Source: JANNBN01 sp031430595 (GTDB taxonomy: Bacteria; Actinomycetota; Acidimicrobiia; Acidimicrobiales; JANYDT01). From it: a stretch of 64,000 nucleotides of DNA. This document shows, one piece after another, positions 34,084-42,781 of this stretch. The DNA lies in NCBI GenBank assembly GCA_031430595.1, contig JANPBU010000030.1, positions 124,001 to 188,000 on the forward strand. Direction: 5' to 3'. How positions within the stretch are numbered: position 1 is the stretch's first letter; each line of letters opens with the position of its first letter. Made by a program: the position numbers and the translations under genes. The notes beneath the pieces were generated by a model that was not told the origin of the DNA, made no database searches, and worked only from the letters and a program-made list of their open reading frames with translations.

Positions 34084-35142
34084 ATGTCGTCAGTTGCTCC
34101 CCGCGTCTTGGTTGCCCTCTCAGGCGGCGTTGACTCTTCCGTGGCGGCTGCGTTGCTGATCGAGCAGGGGTACCGGGTCGAGGCTGCCACGCTCAAGCTG
34201 TGGGGTGGCGACGGTGATTCCGGATGTTGTTCAGTCGCCGATGTTGACGATGCGCGCAGGGTTGCTCAGCAGCTTGGAATTCGCCATCACGTGTTCAACT
34301 TTGGGGCCGATTTCGACACTCACGTTGTTGACCCATACGTAGCAGCCCATGCCGAGGGCATCACCCCAAACCCTTGCGTGGAATGTAACCGTCACGTCAA
34401 ATTCGATCGCCTATTGGTTCGTGCGCGGCAACTGGGGTTTGACTTAATCGCTACCGGGCACCATGTTCGCCGTGTTGAGGTGGCCCCAGGAAAATGGTCA
34501 CTATCTCGTGCTGTCGATGCGGCAAAAGATCAGAGTTATGTCGTTCATATGCTCACAGCCGATGTTGTTGCGAGCTGTCTGTTTCCGGTTGGTGAAATGG
34601 AAAAGTCTGAGGTTCGTGCTCGGGCTACCGCACTTGGTATGCGTACTGCTGATAAGCCTGACTCGCAAGATGTGTGTTTCATTGCGAAGTCGCAGGGTGG
34701 TCGCGTGACATTTCTTGGGTCTCGAATCCCACTTCACAAGGCAACGGCTGTCGATACAGATGGTCGCGAACTCGGCACCGTCGATGCCGTTGAACTCATT
34801 ACCCTCGGGCAGCGAAAGGGTCTTGGGGTCGCGGTTGGCGAGCGTCGCTACGTGGTCGATGTCGATGTTGCGGGCAGACGAGTTGTGGTTGGTGGACCTG
34901 ACGATTTGTTGGCGAACGACGTTTCACTTGGTCTTATGACTTGGGTTCATGGGGCGCCGGTCGAAGGGGCATCGGTGTTTGCTCAGTGCAGCGCTCACGG
35001 CGAACCCATTCCGGCGACGGCGCATCAAGAGGGCACGTTGGTTCGGTTCGTGGAACCAGCTCGACGAGTTGCCCCGGGCCAATCGGTGGTGCTCTTCGAT
35101 GGTGACCTCGTTCTTGGCGGCGGGATTGCCCGCCGGGTTTAA
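34084..35142 (+). CDS. mnmA: tRNA-uridine 2-sulfurtransferase
   Basis: MnmA thiolates U34 of Glu, Gln and Lys tRNAs. The PP-loop ATP site is ALSGGVDSSVAA, the catalytic cysteines are in GITPNPCVECNRHVKF and DSQDVCFIAKSQGG, and GQRKGLGVAVGERRYVVDVD is the usual central motif. 352 residues fits the family. ATG 34084 is preferred; GTG 34081 directly before it is equally possible, and the longer frame to 34042 would overlap the desulfurase. It forms a two-gene sulfur-relay operon with the cysteine desulfurase. Confidence 0.95.
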   Translation: MSSVAPRVLVALSGGVDSSVAAALLIEQGYRVEAATLKLWGGDGDSGCCSVADVDDARRVAQQLGIRHHVFNFGADFDTHVVDPYVAAHAEGITPNPCVECNRHVKFDRLLVRARQLGFDLIATGHHVRRVEVAPGKWSLSRAVDAAKDQSYVVHMLTADVVASCLFPVGEMEKSEVRARATALGMRTADKPDSQDVCFIAKSQGGRVTFLGSRIPLHKATAVDTDGRELGTVDAVELITLGQRKGLGVAVGERRYVVDVDVAGRRVVVGGPDDLLANDVSLGLMTWVHGAPVEGASVFAQCSAHGEPIPATAHQEGTLVRFVEPARRVAPGQSVVLFDGDLVLGGGIARRV

Positions 35143-35202
35143 TTTTTTCACGGTTGGGGTCTTTACCTAAACCAGGGACGGGATGGTGCCGATGACTGAC
35201 AC

Positions 35203-35715
35203 GTGACCGCCCGGTTTTGGTTGACTCATCACGTTGAAGAGCAACACGACCGATGCGCCAAAGTTGGCTCCACCCTGGTGTGTCGACGGTGCCTGTCGAG
35301 CTACCCGGCTGCGCTCACGATGATGGCGCTCTCGTTGGGTGGTATCCATTGGCCAGCGAGCTACGATCCGTTGCTGTTGTGGGGTTTGGCGTCGTTTGCG
35401 ATTGTTGACTTTGTTGCCGAACATCTGGGATGGGTGAAATACAGCCCTCGCCGCCAACAAGTACTTTCAATAATTGGCGGAATTGCCTTTGGGCGAGGTC
35501 TCGGCCGCTACCTGCGTAGCCCTGGCGACCGCCTCTTCTGGAGTGTTTCAGTGACGTATTCGCTTGTCATGGTGGCAGCCGTCATGCTTGGAAGTCGCCG
35601 CGAACGCATCACAAAAGCCGGGATTCAACAGCAGGAAAGCGACGACTGGTGGGCAGAAGTTGAAGCAAAAGCTGACGCACATGCATCAGTCGGGAAGGCG
35701 ACCGCTTTCGAGTAG
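35203..35715 (+). CDS. Small membrane protein with Cys/His motif, DUF2085-like
   Basis: 170 residues. The N-terminal part reads HHVEEQHDRCAKVGSTLVCRRCLSSYPA, a spaced His/Cys arrangement (H, then C and CxxC) like that of DUF2085 membrane proteins, followed by three to four hydrophobic segments (about 34-50, 56-74, 87-105, 112-129). The C-terminus is charged. The Cys/His set may bind a metal or form a disulfide; its function is unknown. The start is GTG. The last 30 bp overlap the end of the convergent ligA. Confidence 0.6.
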   Translation: MTARFWLTHHVEEQHDRCAKVGSTLVCRRCLSSYPAALTMMALSLGGIHWPASYDPLLLWGLASFAIVDFVAEHLGWVKYSPRRQQVLSIIGGIAFGRGLGRYLRSPGDRLFWSVSVTYSLVMVAAVMLGSRRERITKAGIQQQESDDWWAEVEAKADAHASVGKATAFE

Positions 35716-37710
35716 CTCGACGAATGACTTTTCGTTGAGTACGGGCACACCACATGCTTCAGCTTTCGTGACCTTTGATTGCCCAGGTTCGGCGCCGATA
35801 ACGAGCGCTGTGGTCTTTTTCGAAACGCTTCCAGGGCTCTTTCCGCCTCGAGAAGTGATGGCCTCTTCGGCCCCGTCGCGGCTGAAACCTTCGAGTGATC
35901 CGGTCACGACGATGCTCATTCCAATAAGGGTCTGAGCGAGCAATGGTGCGGCCGGCCCAACAAAATTCAGCCCCGAAATCCGTAAGCGTTCAATCAGTAG
36001 CTGATGCTCAGGGTCGCTAAACCAGTCGGCGACACTCTTCGCGATCACACCGCCAATTCCCTCGTGTGAGGCGATTTCTTCTTCGCTGGCAACCATCAGG
36101 GTGTCCATACTTCCGAATGCCTTAGCGATCACCTGACCTATCGTTGACCCGACGTGGCGAATGTTCAAGCCGAAGAGCAAATTACCAAGTGGACGTACCT
36201 TCGATCCTTCGATCGCGCCCAGCAGGTTCGTGATACTCGTTTCTCCGTAGCGATCTAATGCGCGCAGACTATCGATCTTCGACGCAAGGTCGTAGATGTC
36301 GCCGACGTCGTTGAGTAAACCCTGTTCGATGAAGAGGCCAACAGACTTTTCACCAAGCCCCTCGATATCCATTGCACCCCGAGAACCAAAATGAGCAAGC
36401 CGGGCGAATGATTGTGCCGGGCAATCAACGTTCTGACAGCGGTGGTCACTTTCGCCTTCGGGGCGAACGAGTGGCACCCTACAAACCGGGCAGTCGGTCG
36501 GAAAGATCCACTCAGGTGCGTCGGGTGGTCGAAGCGAAAGTACCGGCCCCAACACTTCAGGAATGACGTCTCCGGCTTTACGAACAATGACCGTATCGCC
36601 AGGCCGCACATCTTTAAAGCGAACCTGATCTTGGTTATGCAACGTGGCCATACCAACCGTTGAGCCGCCTACAAATACCGGCTCTAAGACGGCGAACGGG
36701 GTAGCCCGCCCCGTGCGACCAATGGACACCTGAATGTCTTTCAGCAGGGTCGTGCGTTCCTCAGGAGGAAGTTTGTAGGCGATGGCCCATCGAGGTGCCT
36801 TCGACGTTGACCCAAGCTCACTTCGAATCGCGAGGCTGTCGATCTTGATAACGATTCCGTCGATGTCATACGGAAGTGAATGCCGGTGCTCTTGCCAGTG
36901 CATGCACCGTTCAAACACTGTCTCAAGGGTGTCGTATGTGGCGATGTCTGGGTTGACCGGTAGGCCGCAGTGATCGAGAAAACTCAGCGCTTCTGAATGT
37001 GACGTGAACGCCGGACCACCGTCAACCGCACCGAGTTGGTAGCACCAGAAGCTTAAGTCGCGCCCCGCTGTGACTCGGGAATCTTTTTGTCGAAGGCTTC
37101 CGGCTGCAGAGTTGCGCGGGTTTGCGAAGAGCGGTTCGTTGGCCTCGGCCCGCCGTTCGTTCAGTGCCTCGAATGAACGACGAGGCATGTACACCTCGCC
37201 GCGGACTTCCATAACGTTTGCTGCGTCTTCGCAGATTAACTGCTTCGGAACCGCAGCAATAGTTCGAACGTTCTCGGTGACCTCTTCGCCAATTTTTCCG
37301 TCACCACGAGTTGCGGCCCGAACGAATCGGCCGTGGTCGTAGGTAAGGTTCATAGCAAGTCCATCGATCTTGAGTTCGACGACATAACGCAGCGCGGTGC
37401 CAGGTTCAAGAAGTTTTCGGTTTCGTGCATCCCACCCAACCAGTTCATCCCAACCAAACACATTGTCGAGGCTGAGCATGGGTTGCAGGTGTTCGACTGG
37501 CGAGAACAGAGTGTTGGCCGCGAAAGAAACACGCTGTGTTGGGCTGAGGGTATCGACCAGTTCGGGGTGGTTAGATTCGAGTTGCCTGAGTTCTCGTTGG
37601 AGGGCGTCGTAATCGGTGTCGGAAACCTCGGGCGCGTCGAGTTCGTAGTAGCGCTGATCGTGATGGCCGATCAGGGCTCTCAGTTGGTTCACTCGTTCGC
37701 TGGGTGACAT
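35686..37710 (-). CDS. ligA: NAD-dependent DNA ligase
   Basis: Essential ligase sealing nicks in replication and repair. The order is as expected: domain Ia (1-65, YYELDAPEVSDTDYDALQ), the adenylation domain with the lysine nucleophile in ELKIDGLA and the following TRGDG, the OB fold (about 320-395), a four-cysteine zinc finger (CPVC...CQNVDCP), helix-hairpin-helix repeats (about 430-580) and a C-terminal BRCT domain (about 595-674). 674 residues is normal. The ATG at 37710 is supported by a -10 hexamer 8 nt upstream. Confidence 0.97.
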   Translation of the reverse strand: MSPSERVNQLRALIGHHDQRYYELDAPEVSDTDYDALQRELRQLESNHPELVDTLSPTQRVSFAANTLFSPVEHLQPMLSLDNVFGWDELVGWDARNRKLLEPGTALRYVVELKIDGLAMNLTYDHGRFVRAATRGDGKIGEEVTENVRTIAAVPKQLICEDAANVMEVRGEVYMPRRSFEALNERRAEANEPLFANPRNSAAGSLRQKDSRVTAGRDLSFWCYQLGAVDGGPAFTSHSEALSFLDHCGLPVNPDIATYDTLETVFERCMHWQEHRHSLPYDIDGIVIKIDSLAIRSELGSTSKAPRWAIAYKLPPEERTTLLKDIQVSIGRTGRATPFAVLEPVFVGGSTVGMATLHNQDQVRFKDVRPGDTVIVRKAGDVIPEVLGPVLSLRPPDAPEWIFPTDCPVCRVPLVRPEGESDHRCQNVDCPAQSFARLAHFGSRGAMDIEGLGEKSVGLFIEQGLLNDVGDIYDLASKIDSLRALDRYGETSITNLLGAIEGSKVRPLGNLLFGLNIRHVGSTIGQVIAKAFGSMDTLMVASEEEIASHEGIGGVIAKSVADWFSDPEHQLLIERLRISGLNFVGPAAPLLAQTLIGMSIVVTGSLEGFSRDGAEEAITSRGGKSPGSVSKKTTALVIGAEPGQSKVTKAEACGVPVLNEKSFVELLESGRLPD

Positions 37711-37718
37711 TGCTTCGG

Positions 37719-37724
37719 ACCATA
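37719..37724 (-). promoter_or_regulatory. -10 element TATGGT of ligA
   Basis: Eight nt before ATG 37710. Confidence 0.45.
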
Positions 37725-37801
37725 ACTCAGCCGCGGGCCCCCGTTCACGCATCGGTGCAGATTCAGTCGGGATTCAGTCGAGATTCGGTGCTTTCGGCTT
37801 C

Positions 37802-37807
37802 TAAGGT
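37802..37807 (+). promoter_or_regulatory. -10 element TAAGGT of the membrane-protein gene at 37815
   Basis: Seven nt before GTG 37815; it decides that start against the longer frame to 37704, which overlaps ligA. Confidence 0.45.
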
Positions 37808-37814
37808 TCTGGGT

Positions 37815-38714
37815 GTGCCAGCCCATGCAACGACTGTTCGACCCTTTGATTTGGCCCGTCCGTGGCTGGTGCGTGCAATCTGGGTGATCTTGCCCTTGAC
37901 CGTCGGAATCATTGGCGACCAGGCGCTACGTGGTGAGACCACGCTGCTGAAAGCATCGATCTTGGGTTTGGGCATGCTCGGATGGGGTGCCGGGTTGTTG
38001 GCCCTACTTGTTCCGCATCCGCTCGGTTTGACGGTGCTCAGGCTTCTCGCCCCTGCTCTCGTTGTCGCCGGAATTGCCATGCCCCTTTCCGAAGAAATCG
38101 CCCCATGGCAAAAGGCCGTTGTACTCGTTTCGTTGGTCCTTGCCTGTTTGGCGATTGTTTCGGCTGAGACTGCGACTTGGTGTGTCGACGGCCCGGCGTA
38201 TCCAAACGAAAGTCGACATGCGTTGAGTGTGCCCCCTAAATATTTCGTATTGATGGTTACGGTCTGTGTGCTTACGACATGTTCGGTGATTGCGGCGATA
38301 GTCTTGGTGGCTTCGAAGCAGTGGATTGTTGGTGCTGTGGTTGCGGCTGTTGCGGCAATTCTCGGATGGCTTGGGCCCCGGTCGGTGCATCAGTTGAGTC
38401 GGCGGTTCGTGGTGTTTGTTCCGGCAGGTTTCGTAGTACACGATCCGATTGCGCTTCTTGACCCGGTGCTGTTTCGGCGTTCGATCGTTGAGCGGATTGG
38501 CCCGGCGTCGATGGATACCGATTCACTTGATCTCACGATGGGTTCAGTCGGTACCCCGCTTGAGGTGCTGTTGGAAGAGAAGGTCGAGTTGGCCAAACTC
38601 AGCGACGATCGCAAAACTGCCGACGTAGGTCAAACGGCCCGTTTCCTCGTGTCGCCGATGAGGCCGGGTGCGGTGTTGCGTGAAGCCGCCGCCCGAAACT
38701 ACCCAGTCGGCTGA
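37815..38714 (+). CDS. Integral membrane protein, unknown function
   Basis: 299 residues: about six hydrophobic segments in the first 180 (for example WVILPLTVGIIGD, SILGLGMLGWGAGLLALLV, LAPALVVAGIAMPL, VVLVSLVLACLAIV, MVTVCVLTTCSVIAAIVLV and AVVAAVAAILGWLG), then a soluble C-terminal domain of about 105 residues (RRFVVFVPAGFVVHDPIALLDPVLFRR onwards). I do not recognise the family; actinobacterial proteins of this layout are annotated as hypothetical. Divergent from ligA. Confidence 0.7.
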   Translation: MPAHATTVRPFDLARPWLVRAIWVILPLTVGIIGDQALRGETTLLKASILGLGMLGWGAGLLALLVPHPLGLTVLRLLAPALVVAGIAMPLSEEIAPWQKAVVLVSLVLACLAIVSAETATWCVDGPAYPNESRHALSVPPKYFVLMVTVCVLTTCSVIAAIVLVASKQWIVGAVVAAVAAILGWLGPRSVHQLSRRFVVFVPAGFVVHDPIALLDPVLFRRSIVERIGPASMDTDSLDLTMGSVGTPLEVLLEEKVELAKLSDDRKTADVGQTARFLVSPMRPGAVLREAAARNYPVG

Positions 38715-38993
38715 AATCCGGTCGATTAGGTGAGCCCTGAAATGTTTTACTTTCTTGGCGAAAGTGGTTTGACTCTGTTTTTTGTGGGTAATCGATCTGT
38801 GAAGCGCACTCGTCGGGACGTGCGAAACAGTTCTCGACAACCAAGGAGAAAGACCATGAGGATAGGCATCCATTGGGCGGTGCAGTTTTCATAAATCTCG
38901 ACTTGGCGGAGAAGTCATTTGCTTTTTGTTGAGTGTTCGTAGGCGAAATTCAAACTCTCTAAGCTGGAAGGAGGTTGGCATGAATTTCTAATA
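38715..38993 (+). other. Non-coding stretch with two ribosome-binding-site-led micro-ORFs
   Basis: No normal gene is seen. AAGGAG is followed by ATG at 38855 and a 12-codon ORF (MRIGIHWAVQFS) ending at 38893. A second strong site, GGAGG, precedes ATG 38980, which reads three codons and stops. The stretch is AT-richer than its surroundings. These may be remnants of a gene start or leader peptides; neither is proven. Confidence 0.35.
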
Positions 38994-39713
38994 GTGACTC
39001 AACTGAATCGGATGGCAATGGTGCTGGCGCTGTTTACCGCACTCGTGTGGGTTGGATTACCGAGTCCACCAGCATTGGCCTACTCTTTGGCTGGCTGAGG
39101 CTCAACCCCGGAGTTCCCATTGACTCTCTTGACGGAGACGGAGTATTTTCACAGAAGGAATTTATAAAGCGCTACGGCTTTGGCATCAGTACGCTCCCGG
39201 ATAGACGGTCATTTTCTAAAGATCCAAATGATGCGATCCGAGAAGGTCTTGACAGCAGTGAAAAGGAACAGTATCTGCAGGCACTTAGTTGGAGCAAAGC
39301 CAGGTGAGAGGGCATCACCGGCTTCATGCCGCGGCCAACTGACTGCAGTTACGCAGAACACCAAAATCGCTGCCCTCCAGGAAAGGCTTGACAACCAGCT
39401 CGCCAAGTTAGCGCAGACGAAAGCTGTTCTAGATCTCTATGCCAGGTGGTCAAATTGCTTCCGGGTTGAGACAGGGCTGACTTTTGGGAACCCTGAGAGT
39501 GTCATTAAGTTCGTTTCTGATGCTTCCAATGATCCGGCAACGGTGCAAAGTGAACTGGCGATCGAGGAAGTTCGGTTAGCAAGAGCCTCATTTGGATGCC
39601 AAGACTCAACGCTAAAGCCACTGTCCGACCTTCGCCAAAGCACGATTGATAAGTTCCTATCGAGCAATGAGGGGTCAATCGAACACTTGACTTTGCCAGG
39701 CTCCTCAAAATGA
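38994..39713 (+). pseudogene. Frameshifted exported-protein gene
   Basis: From GTG 38994 (or ATG 39012) a clean signal peptide is encoded (MVLALFTALVWVGLPSPPALA) and stops shortly after. The following 80 codons read sensibly in another frame (WLRLNPGVPIDSLDGDGVFSQKEF to LSWSKA), and the remaining ~130 codons return to the first frame (QNTKIAALQERLDNQLAKLAQ to the stop at 39713), predicting helices and a CysX pattern. Two compensating shifts, near 39095 and 39300, would restore one secreted protein of about 235 residues. LDGDGVFSQKEF resembles an EF-hand loop except for Ser at position 1. No family recognised. Sequencing error is the alternative. Confidence 0.5.
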
Positions 39714-39891
39714 CTAATAGTTCAGTTACACGGATAGATGCAGAGCAATTGTCAGGTCCAACAACACGAAAAGCGCACTAGGGAGCTCGTATTGACTTCG
39801 CTACCGTTGCCAATTCTTCGCTCATTTGATTGTTCAAGCAACCACCGATGGTGCGCAAGAGAAAGAATACGCAACCAAAGTTGCGCGCTCG

Positions 39892-39920
39892 AAAAAAAAT
39901 AACCCTGTCGGAAGGGGCCT
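39892..39920 (-). terminator. Intrinsic terminator after rskA
   Basis: Read on the minus strand, GGCCCCTTCCGACAGGGT forms a short GC-rich hairpin followed by TATTTTTTTT. It lies 12 bp beyond the rskA stop. Confidence 0.6.
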
Positions 39921-39931
39921 TCACTTCACCG

Positions 39932-40690
39932 TTAGGCGAGGCTTGCTACCGCCACCGGGGTTGAGCTTGGGGCGAGCGAACCCGAGGCTGGTTCGACCGA
40001 AATGGCGATTGCATCAACATCGTTGCGAACGGTGAAGGTCGAGACCCCGGGTTGTGAGCCGAGTAGGCCCGACGAGATAGCAACACCATCTTTGATCAAC
40101 CACAGTTGATAGGTCTGAGTGTCGGGTAGAGCAGTCAAGGTCGATGGTCGAATGAAGCCTTGCCCGGTCGAAGAGATCACTGCATCGGCCAACGAGACAC
40201 CGGCCGCGTCGAGCAAGGGCAAGGTTCGCGAGCCAACTTGGCCCTGAGTCTGTTTCGCAATGGCTGCGAGGGTGGGTGCGGTTGACCCTCCGGCAAACGA
40301 CAGGGTCGCTGGAATCGCAATCGCAGCAGCTGCGGCAGCCGAGGCAACCGCGATTCGCCACCTTGGTGCCCGCTCGGCCCGGCGTTGGCGTGCCGTATCG
40401 AGACTGATGACCGGTGCACTCGCTACGGCCGACTCAGATTCATCTGCGAACGTAGGAACATTACGACGAATCTCAGATTGGATGCGACCCCAGATTTCGC
40501 CGGATGGTTCTTCAAGTTCGGTCATTCCGTACATTGCCGATGCATCTAACAGCTGGGCGAGTTCTTCGGCGCATTCGGCGCATCCCTGGATATGGGCTTC
40601 GATGGCTCGCGAATCATCGTCATCAATGGCATGAACGGCGTAGGCCCCGAGTAATTCCTGTACTTCGCTGTGGTTGAGGAAAGCGGTCAT
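39932..40690 (-). CDS. rskA: Anti-sigma factor, RskA family
   Basis: Membrane anti-sigma factor that holds SigK. The N-terminal cytoplasmic domain carries the zinc anti-sigma motif HIQGCAEC (Hx3CxxC, about residues 33-40). A single transmembrane helix lies around 113-135 (IAVASAAAAAAIAIPATLSFAGG). The extracytoplasmic RskA C-terminal domain (about 140-252, YQLWLIKDGVAISSGLLG and VAISVEPASGS) is well conserved. 252 residues fits the family. The ATG overlaps the sigK stop by 4 nt. Release of SigK normally needs proteolysis by Rip1-type proteases, which are not in the window. Confidence 0.9.
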   Translation of the reverse strand: MTAFLNHSEVQELLGAYAVHAIDDDDSRAIEAHIQGCAECAEELAQLLDASAMYGMTELEEPSGEIWGRIQSEIRRNVPTFADESESAVASAPVISLDTARQRRAERAPRWRIAVASAAAAAAIAIPATLSFAGGSTAPTLAAIAKQTQGQVGSRTLPLLDAAGVSLADAVISSTGQGFIRPSTLTALPDTQTYQLWLIKDGVAISSGLLGSQPGVSTFTVRNDVDAIAISVEPASGSLAPSSTPVAVASLA

Positions 40691-41292
40691 GATGCGGGCC
40701 TGTCTGGCGAAGCGGACGAAGGGACTGTGGGTTCTGGGTCGGACAAGAGGGTGTGCAGCCGTCGAAGCGCGGAACGAATTCGTGCCTTAACGGTGCCTTC
40801 GGGAATACCCAGCACGAGTGCCACCTGGCGGTAAGTGTTTCCACCGAAGTATGCGGTTTCCAGGGCGATTCGTTCATCGATGGGAAGTTGTTTGACGGCC
40901 TCACGAATCAGTTCGGTCTCGGTGAGAGCCATCAACTCGGCGTCGATCGCAGCCTGCTCTGGGGCTGTGCTGATCATCAGTTTCGCTTCCCGCGCGCTTC
41001 GGGCGTTACGTGACCGTATGAGATCAACGCACTTCCCGTGGGTTTGGGTGAGTAACAACGTTCGCAGTTTCCCTCGGTGAGCATCGAACTTGTCGGCATG
41101 ATTCCAGAGGTGCACGAATACGTCTTGGGTGACGTCTTCTGCGAGTTGGCCGTCACCAAGAATTCGTCGAGCAAGCCCCGTAACAACTGCCCCGTAACGG
41201 GCATACAGCTCAGCAAGAGCCGCTTCATTTTGAAGGGCTACTTCGTCGACGAGTTCGGCATCTTCAGATGCGGAGAGATGTTGTCGGTCCAT
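40687..41292 (-). CDS. sigK: ECF sigma factor, SigK type
   Basis: Sigma-70 regions 2 (about 28-95: ILGDGQLAEDVTQDVFVHLW) and 4 (about 130-185: LPIDERIALETAYFGGNTYRQVALVLGIPEGTVKARIRSAL) with no region 3, as in ECF factors. The pairing with RskA and the fasciclin gene next to it identify the SigK group. ATG 41292 (201 residues) is chosen over 41322 because a SigK-like promoter (-10 at 41302-41307) ends 9 nt before it and would lie inside the longer ORF. The result is an autoregulated, nearly leaderless gene. Its stop overlaps rskA by 4 nt. Confidence 0.88.
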   Translation of the reverse strand: MDRQHLSASEDAELVDEVALQNEAALAELYARYGAVVTGLARRILGDGQLAEDVTQDVFVHLWNHADKFDAHRGKLRTLLLTQTHGKCVDLIRSRNARSAREAKLMISTAPEQAAIDAELMALTETELIREAVKQLPIDERIALETAYFGGNTYRQVALVLGIPEGTVKARIRSALRRLHTLLSDPEPTVPSSASPDRPAS

Positions 41293-41301
41293 ATGCCCTT
41301 C

Positions 41302-41328
41302 GTTCGTCACCGTGTCAGCCATGGATGC
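41302..41328 (-). promoter_or_regulatory. SigK-like promoter of sigK-rskA
   Basis: GCATCC (-35, 41323-41328), 15-bp spacer, ACGAAC (-10, 41302-41307). Spacing is identical to the fasciclin and molybdoprotein promoters. Confidence 0.6.
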
Positions 41329-41383
41329 CGGGATTTGCTGAAATGTTACAAATCAACAGTTGACCCTGACCCTAGACGCGCCA

Positions 41384-41416
41384 ATGCGGGTGGCGCCCTC
41401 GAGGCACCACCCGCAT
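41384..41416. terminator. GC-rich hairpin between the fasciclin gene and sigK
   Basis: ATGCGGGTGG pairs perfectly with CCACCCGCAT around a 13-nt loop. A T-rich run follows only on the plus strand, so on the minus strand it may act as an mRNA-stabilising or partial termination hairpin separating the fasciclin transcript from sigK. Confidence 0.5.
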
Positions 41417-41503
41417 CAGCTTGTTTTCCTCACCACCTTGTTTCCCGTGTTACCGGGCGAATCCCCCCGGATCCCTATTGGTGTTGAGAAGTGTGAACTT
41501 CGA

Positions 41504-42679
41504 TCAGGGCATCAAGACCGAATCGATTAGGTGAACGGTTCCGTTAGCAACCTGTACGTCGGCCAAGATGGTCATAGCCTGTCCGTTGATCATCAATGTT
41601 GCGCCGTTGCCAGCTTTGATGGTGACCTTCTTGCCATTAACGGTGTCGAATGAGCCACCCTTGATGAGGTCTGCGCTCGAAAGCTTCTTCCCCGCAATGA
41701 CGTGGTAGGTCAAGATGCCTGTCAACGTTGCCTTGTTCTCTGGCTTGACCAACGTGTCGACGGTACCGGCCGGAAGCTTGTCAAACGCCGAGTTGATTGG
41801 CGCAAAGATGGTGAAAGGGCCGGGGCCGTTCAAGGTGTCGACCAAGCCAGCGGCCTTCACAGCAGCGACAAGCGTCGTGAGTGCGGGGTTGTTCGAAGCA
41901 GCGGTTGCGGCCGGATCTTGGGCCATTCCCTTGAGGCTCCCCTTGCCGGTTGCCGGAACTCCGACCTTGGCAGCGTCGGCTTCTGAAGCTTCGGCAACCT
42001 TGTTAGGTGCGTCAGTGGTGGGAGCCTTTGGTGCGTCAGTCGTCGGAGCGGCTGGTGCTGGCTTCGCTGGCATCAACACGCTGTCGATGATGAAGACGGT
42101 TCCGTTAGCAACCTGTACGTCGGCCAAAACAACCTTGGTTGTGCCGTTGATGATGATGCTTTTGCCCGAAACCTTAACGCTGAGCTTTTCGCCGTTCACG
42201 GTAGGCAGCGACTTCATTTTGGCGAGGTCGAGGCTCGAAAGTTTCTTGCCCGGAACCACGTGGTACGTAAGGATCGAAGTCAGTGTTGCCTTGTTCTCTG
42301 GCTTGACCAGGGTGTCGACGGTACCGGCTGGAAGCTTGGCGAAGGCCGAGTTTGCTGGGGCGAAGATGGTGAAGGGGCCAGGGCCGTTCAGGGTGTCAAC
42401 GAGGCCGGCTGCTTTGACCGCGGCGACCAGCGTGCTGAGTTGCGGGTTATTTGATGCTGCGGTTGCGGCCGGGTCTTGGGCCATTCCCTTGAGGCTTCCC
42501 TTGCCGGTTGCCGGAACGCCTGCTTTTTTAGCGTCGGCTTCTGAGGCTACGGGGGTCTTCTTTTTGGTGGCTGCGTTTGCGAAGCCTGGGGTTGCTGCTG
42601 CGCCGAAGAGGGCTGCGACGACAATTCCTGCTGCCACTGTTCGTAGGCGTGCAGATGATGCTGCGTTGGTGGTTGACAT
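41504..42679 (-). CDS. Secreted protein with two fasciclin (FAS1) domains, MPT70/MPT83-like
   Basis: Exported adhesion-type protein, 391 residues. A signal peptide (about 1-33, VAAGIVVAALFGAAATPGFANA) is followed by two FAS1 domains (about 75-210 and 255-391), each with the H1-like TIFAP.NSAF and the H2-like DVQVANGTV..IDSVLMP. The domains and the leading linker (VPATGKGSLKGMAQDPAATA) are nearly identical, so this is a recent internal duplication. A Lys-rich, Pro/Thr-rich spacer separates them. The ATG at 42679 follows a weak AAGAAAG site; the promoter is SigK-like at 42727-42753. FAS1 proteins under SigK control are known in mycobacteria, where they are antigens; here the role in cell contact is inferred. 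Confidence 0.9.
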   Translation of the reverse strand: MSTTNAASSARLRTVAAGIVVAALFGAAATPGFANAATKKKTPVASEADAKKAGVPATGKGSLKGMAQDPAATAASNNPQLSTLVAAVKAAGLVDTLNGPGPFTIFAPANSAFAKLPAGTVDTLVKPENKATLTSILTYHVVPGKKLSSLDLAKMKSLPTVNGEKLSVKVSGKSIIINGTTKVVLADVQVANGTVFIIDSVLMPAKPAPAAPTTDAPKAPTTDAPNKVAEASEADAAKVGVPATGKGSLKGMAQDPAATAASNNPALTTLVAAVKAAGLVDTLNGPGPFTIFAPINSAFDKLPAGTVDTLVKPENKATLTGILTYHVIAGKKLSSADLIKGGSFDTVNGKKVTIKAGNGATLMINGQAMTILADVQVANGTVHLIDSVLMP

Positions 42680-42726
42680 GAGTAAGTCTTTCTTGGTGGG
42701 CAGTGCGTTACTGCGAAGTGTCAGTT

Positions 42727-42753
42727 GTTCGGTGTCGATGAAAGGTTGGACGT
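42727..42753 (-). promoter_or_regulatory. SigK-like promoter of the fasciclin gene
   Basis: ACGTCC (-35, 42748-42753), 15-bp spacer, CCGAAC (-10, 42727-42732). The mRNA leader would be about 40 nt. Confidence 0.65.
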
Positions 42754-42781
42754 TGAGTTCTTGAAAAAATGTTCGCAATCC

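Noticed and set aside
41715..42764. Long plus-strand ORF (349 codons) across the fasciclin gene
   Set aside because: It is antisense to a gene with a clear signal peptide and two FAS1 domains; its low-complexity Ala/Val/Ser protein is a by-product of the codon pattern and the internal duplication.
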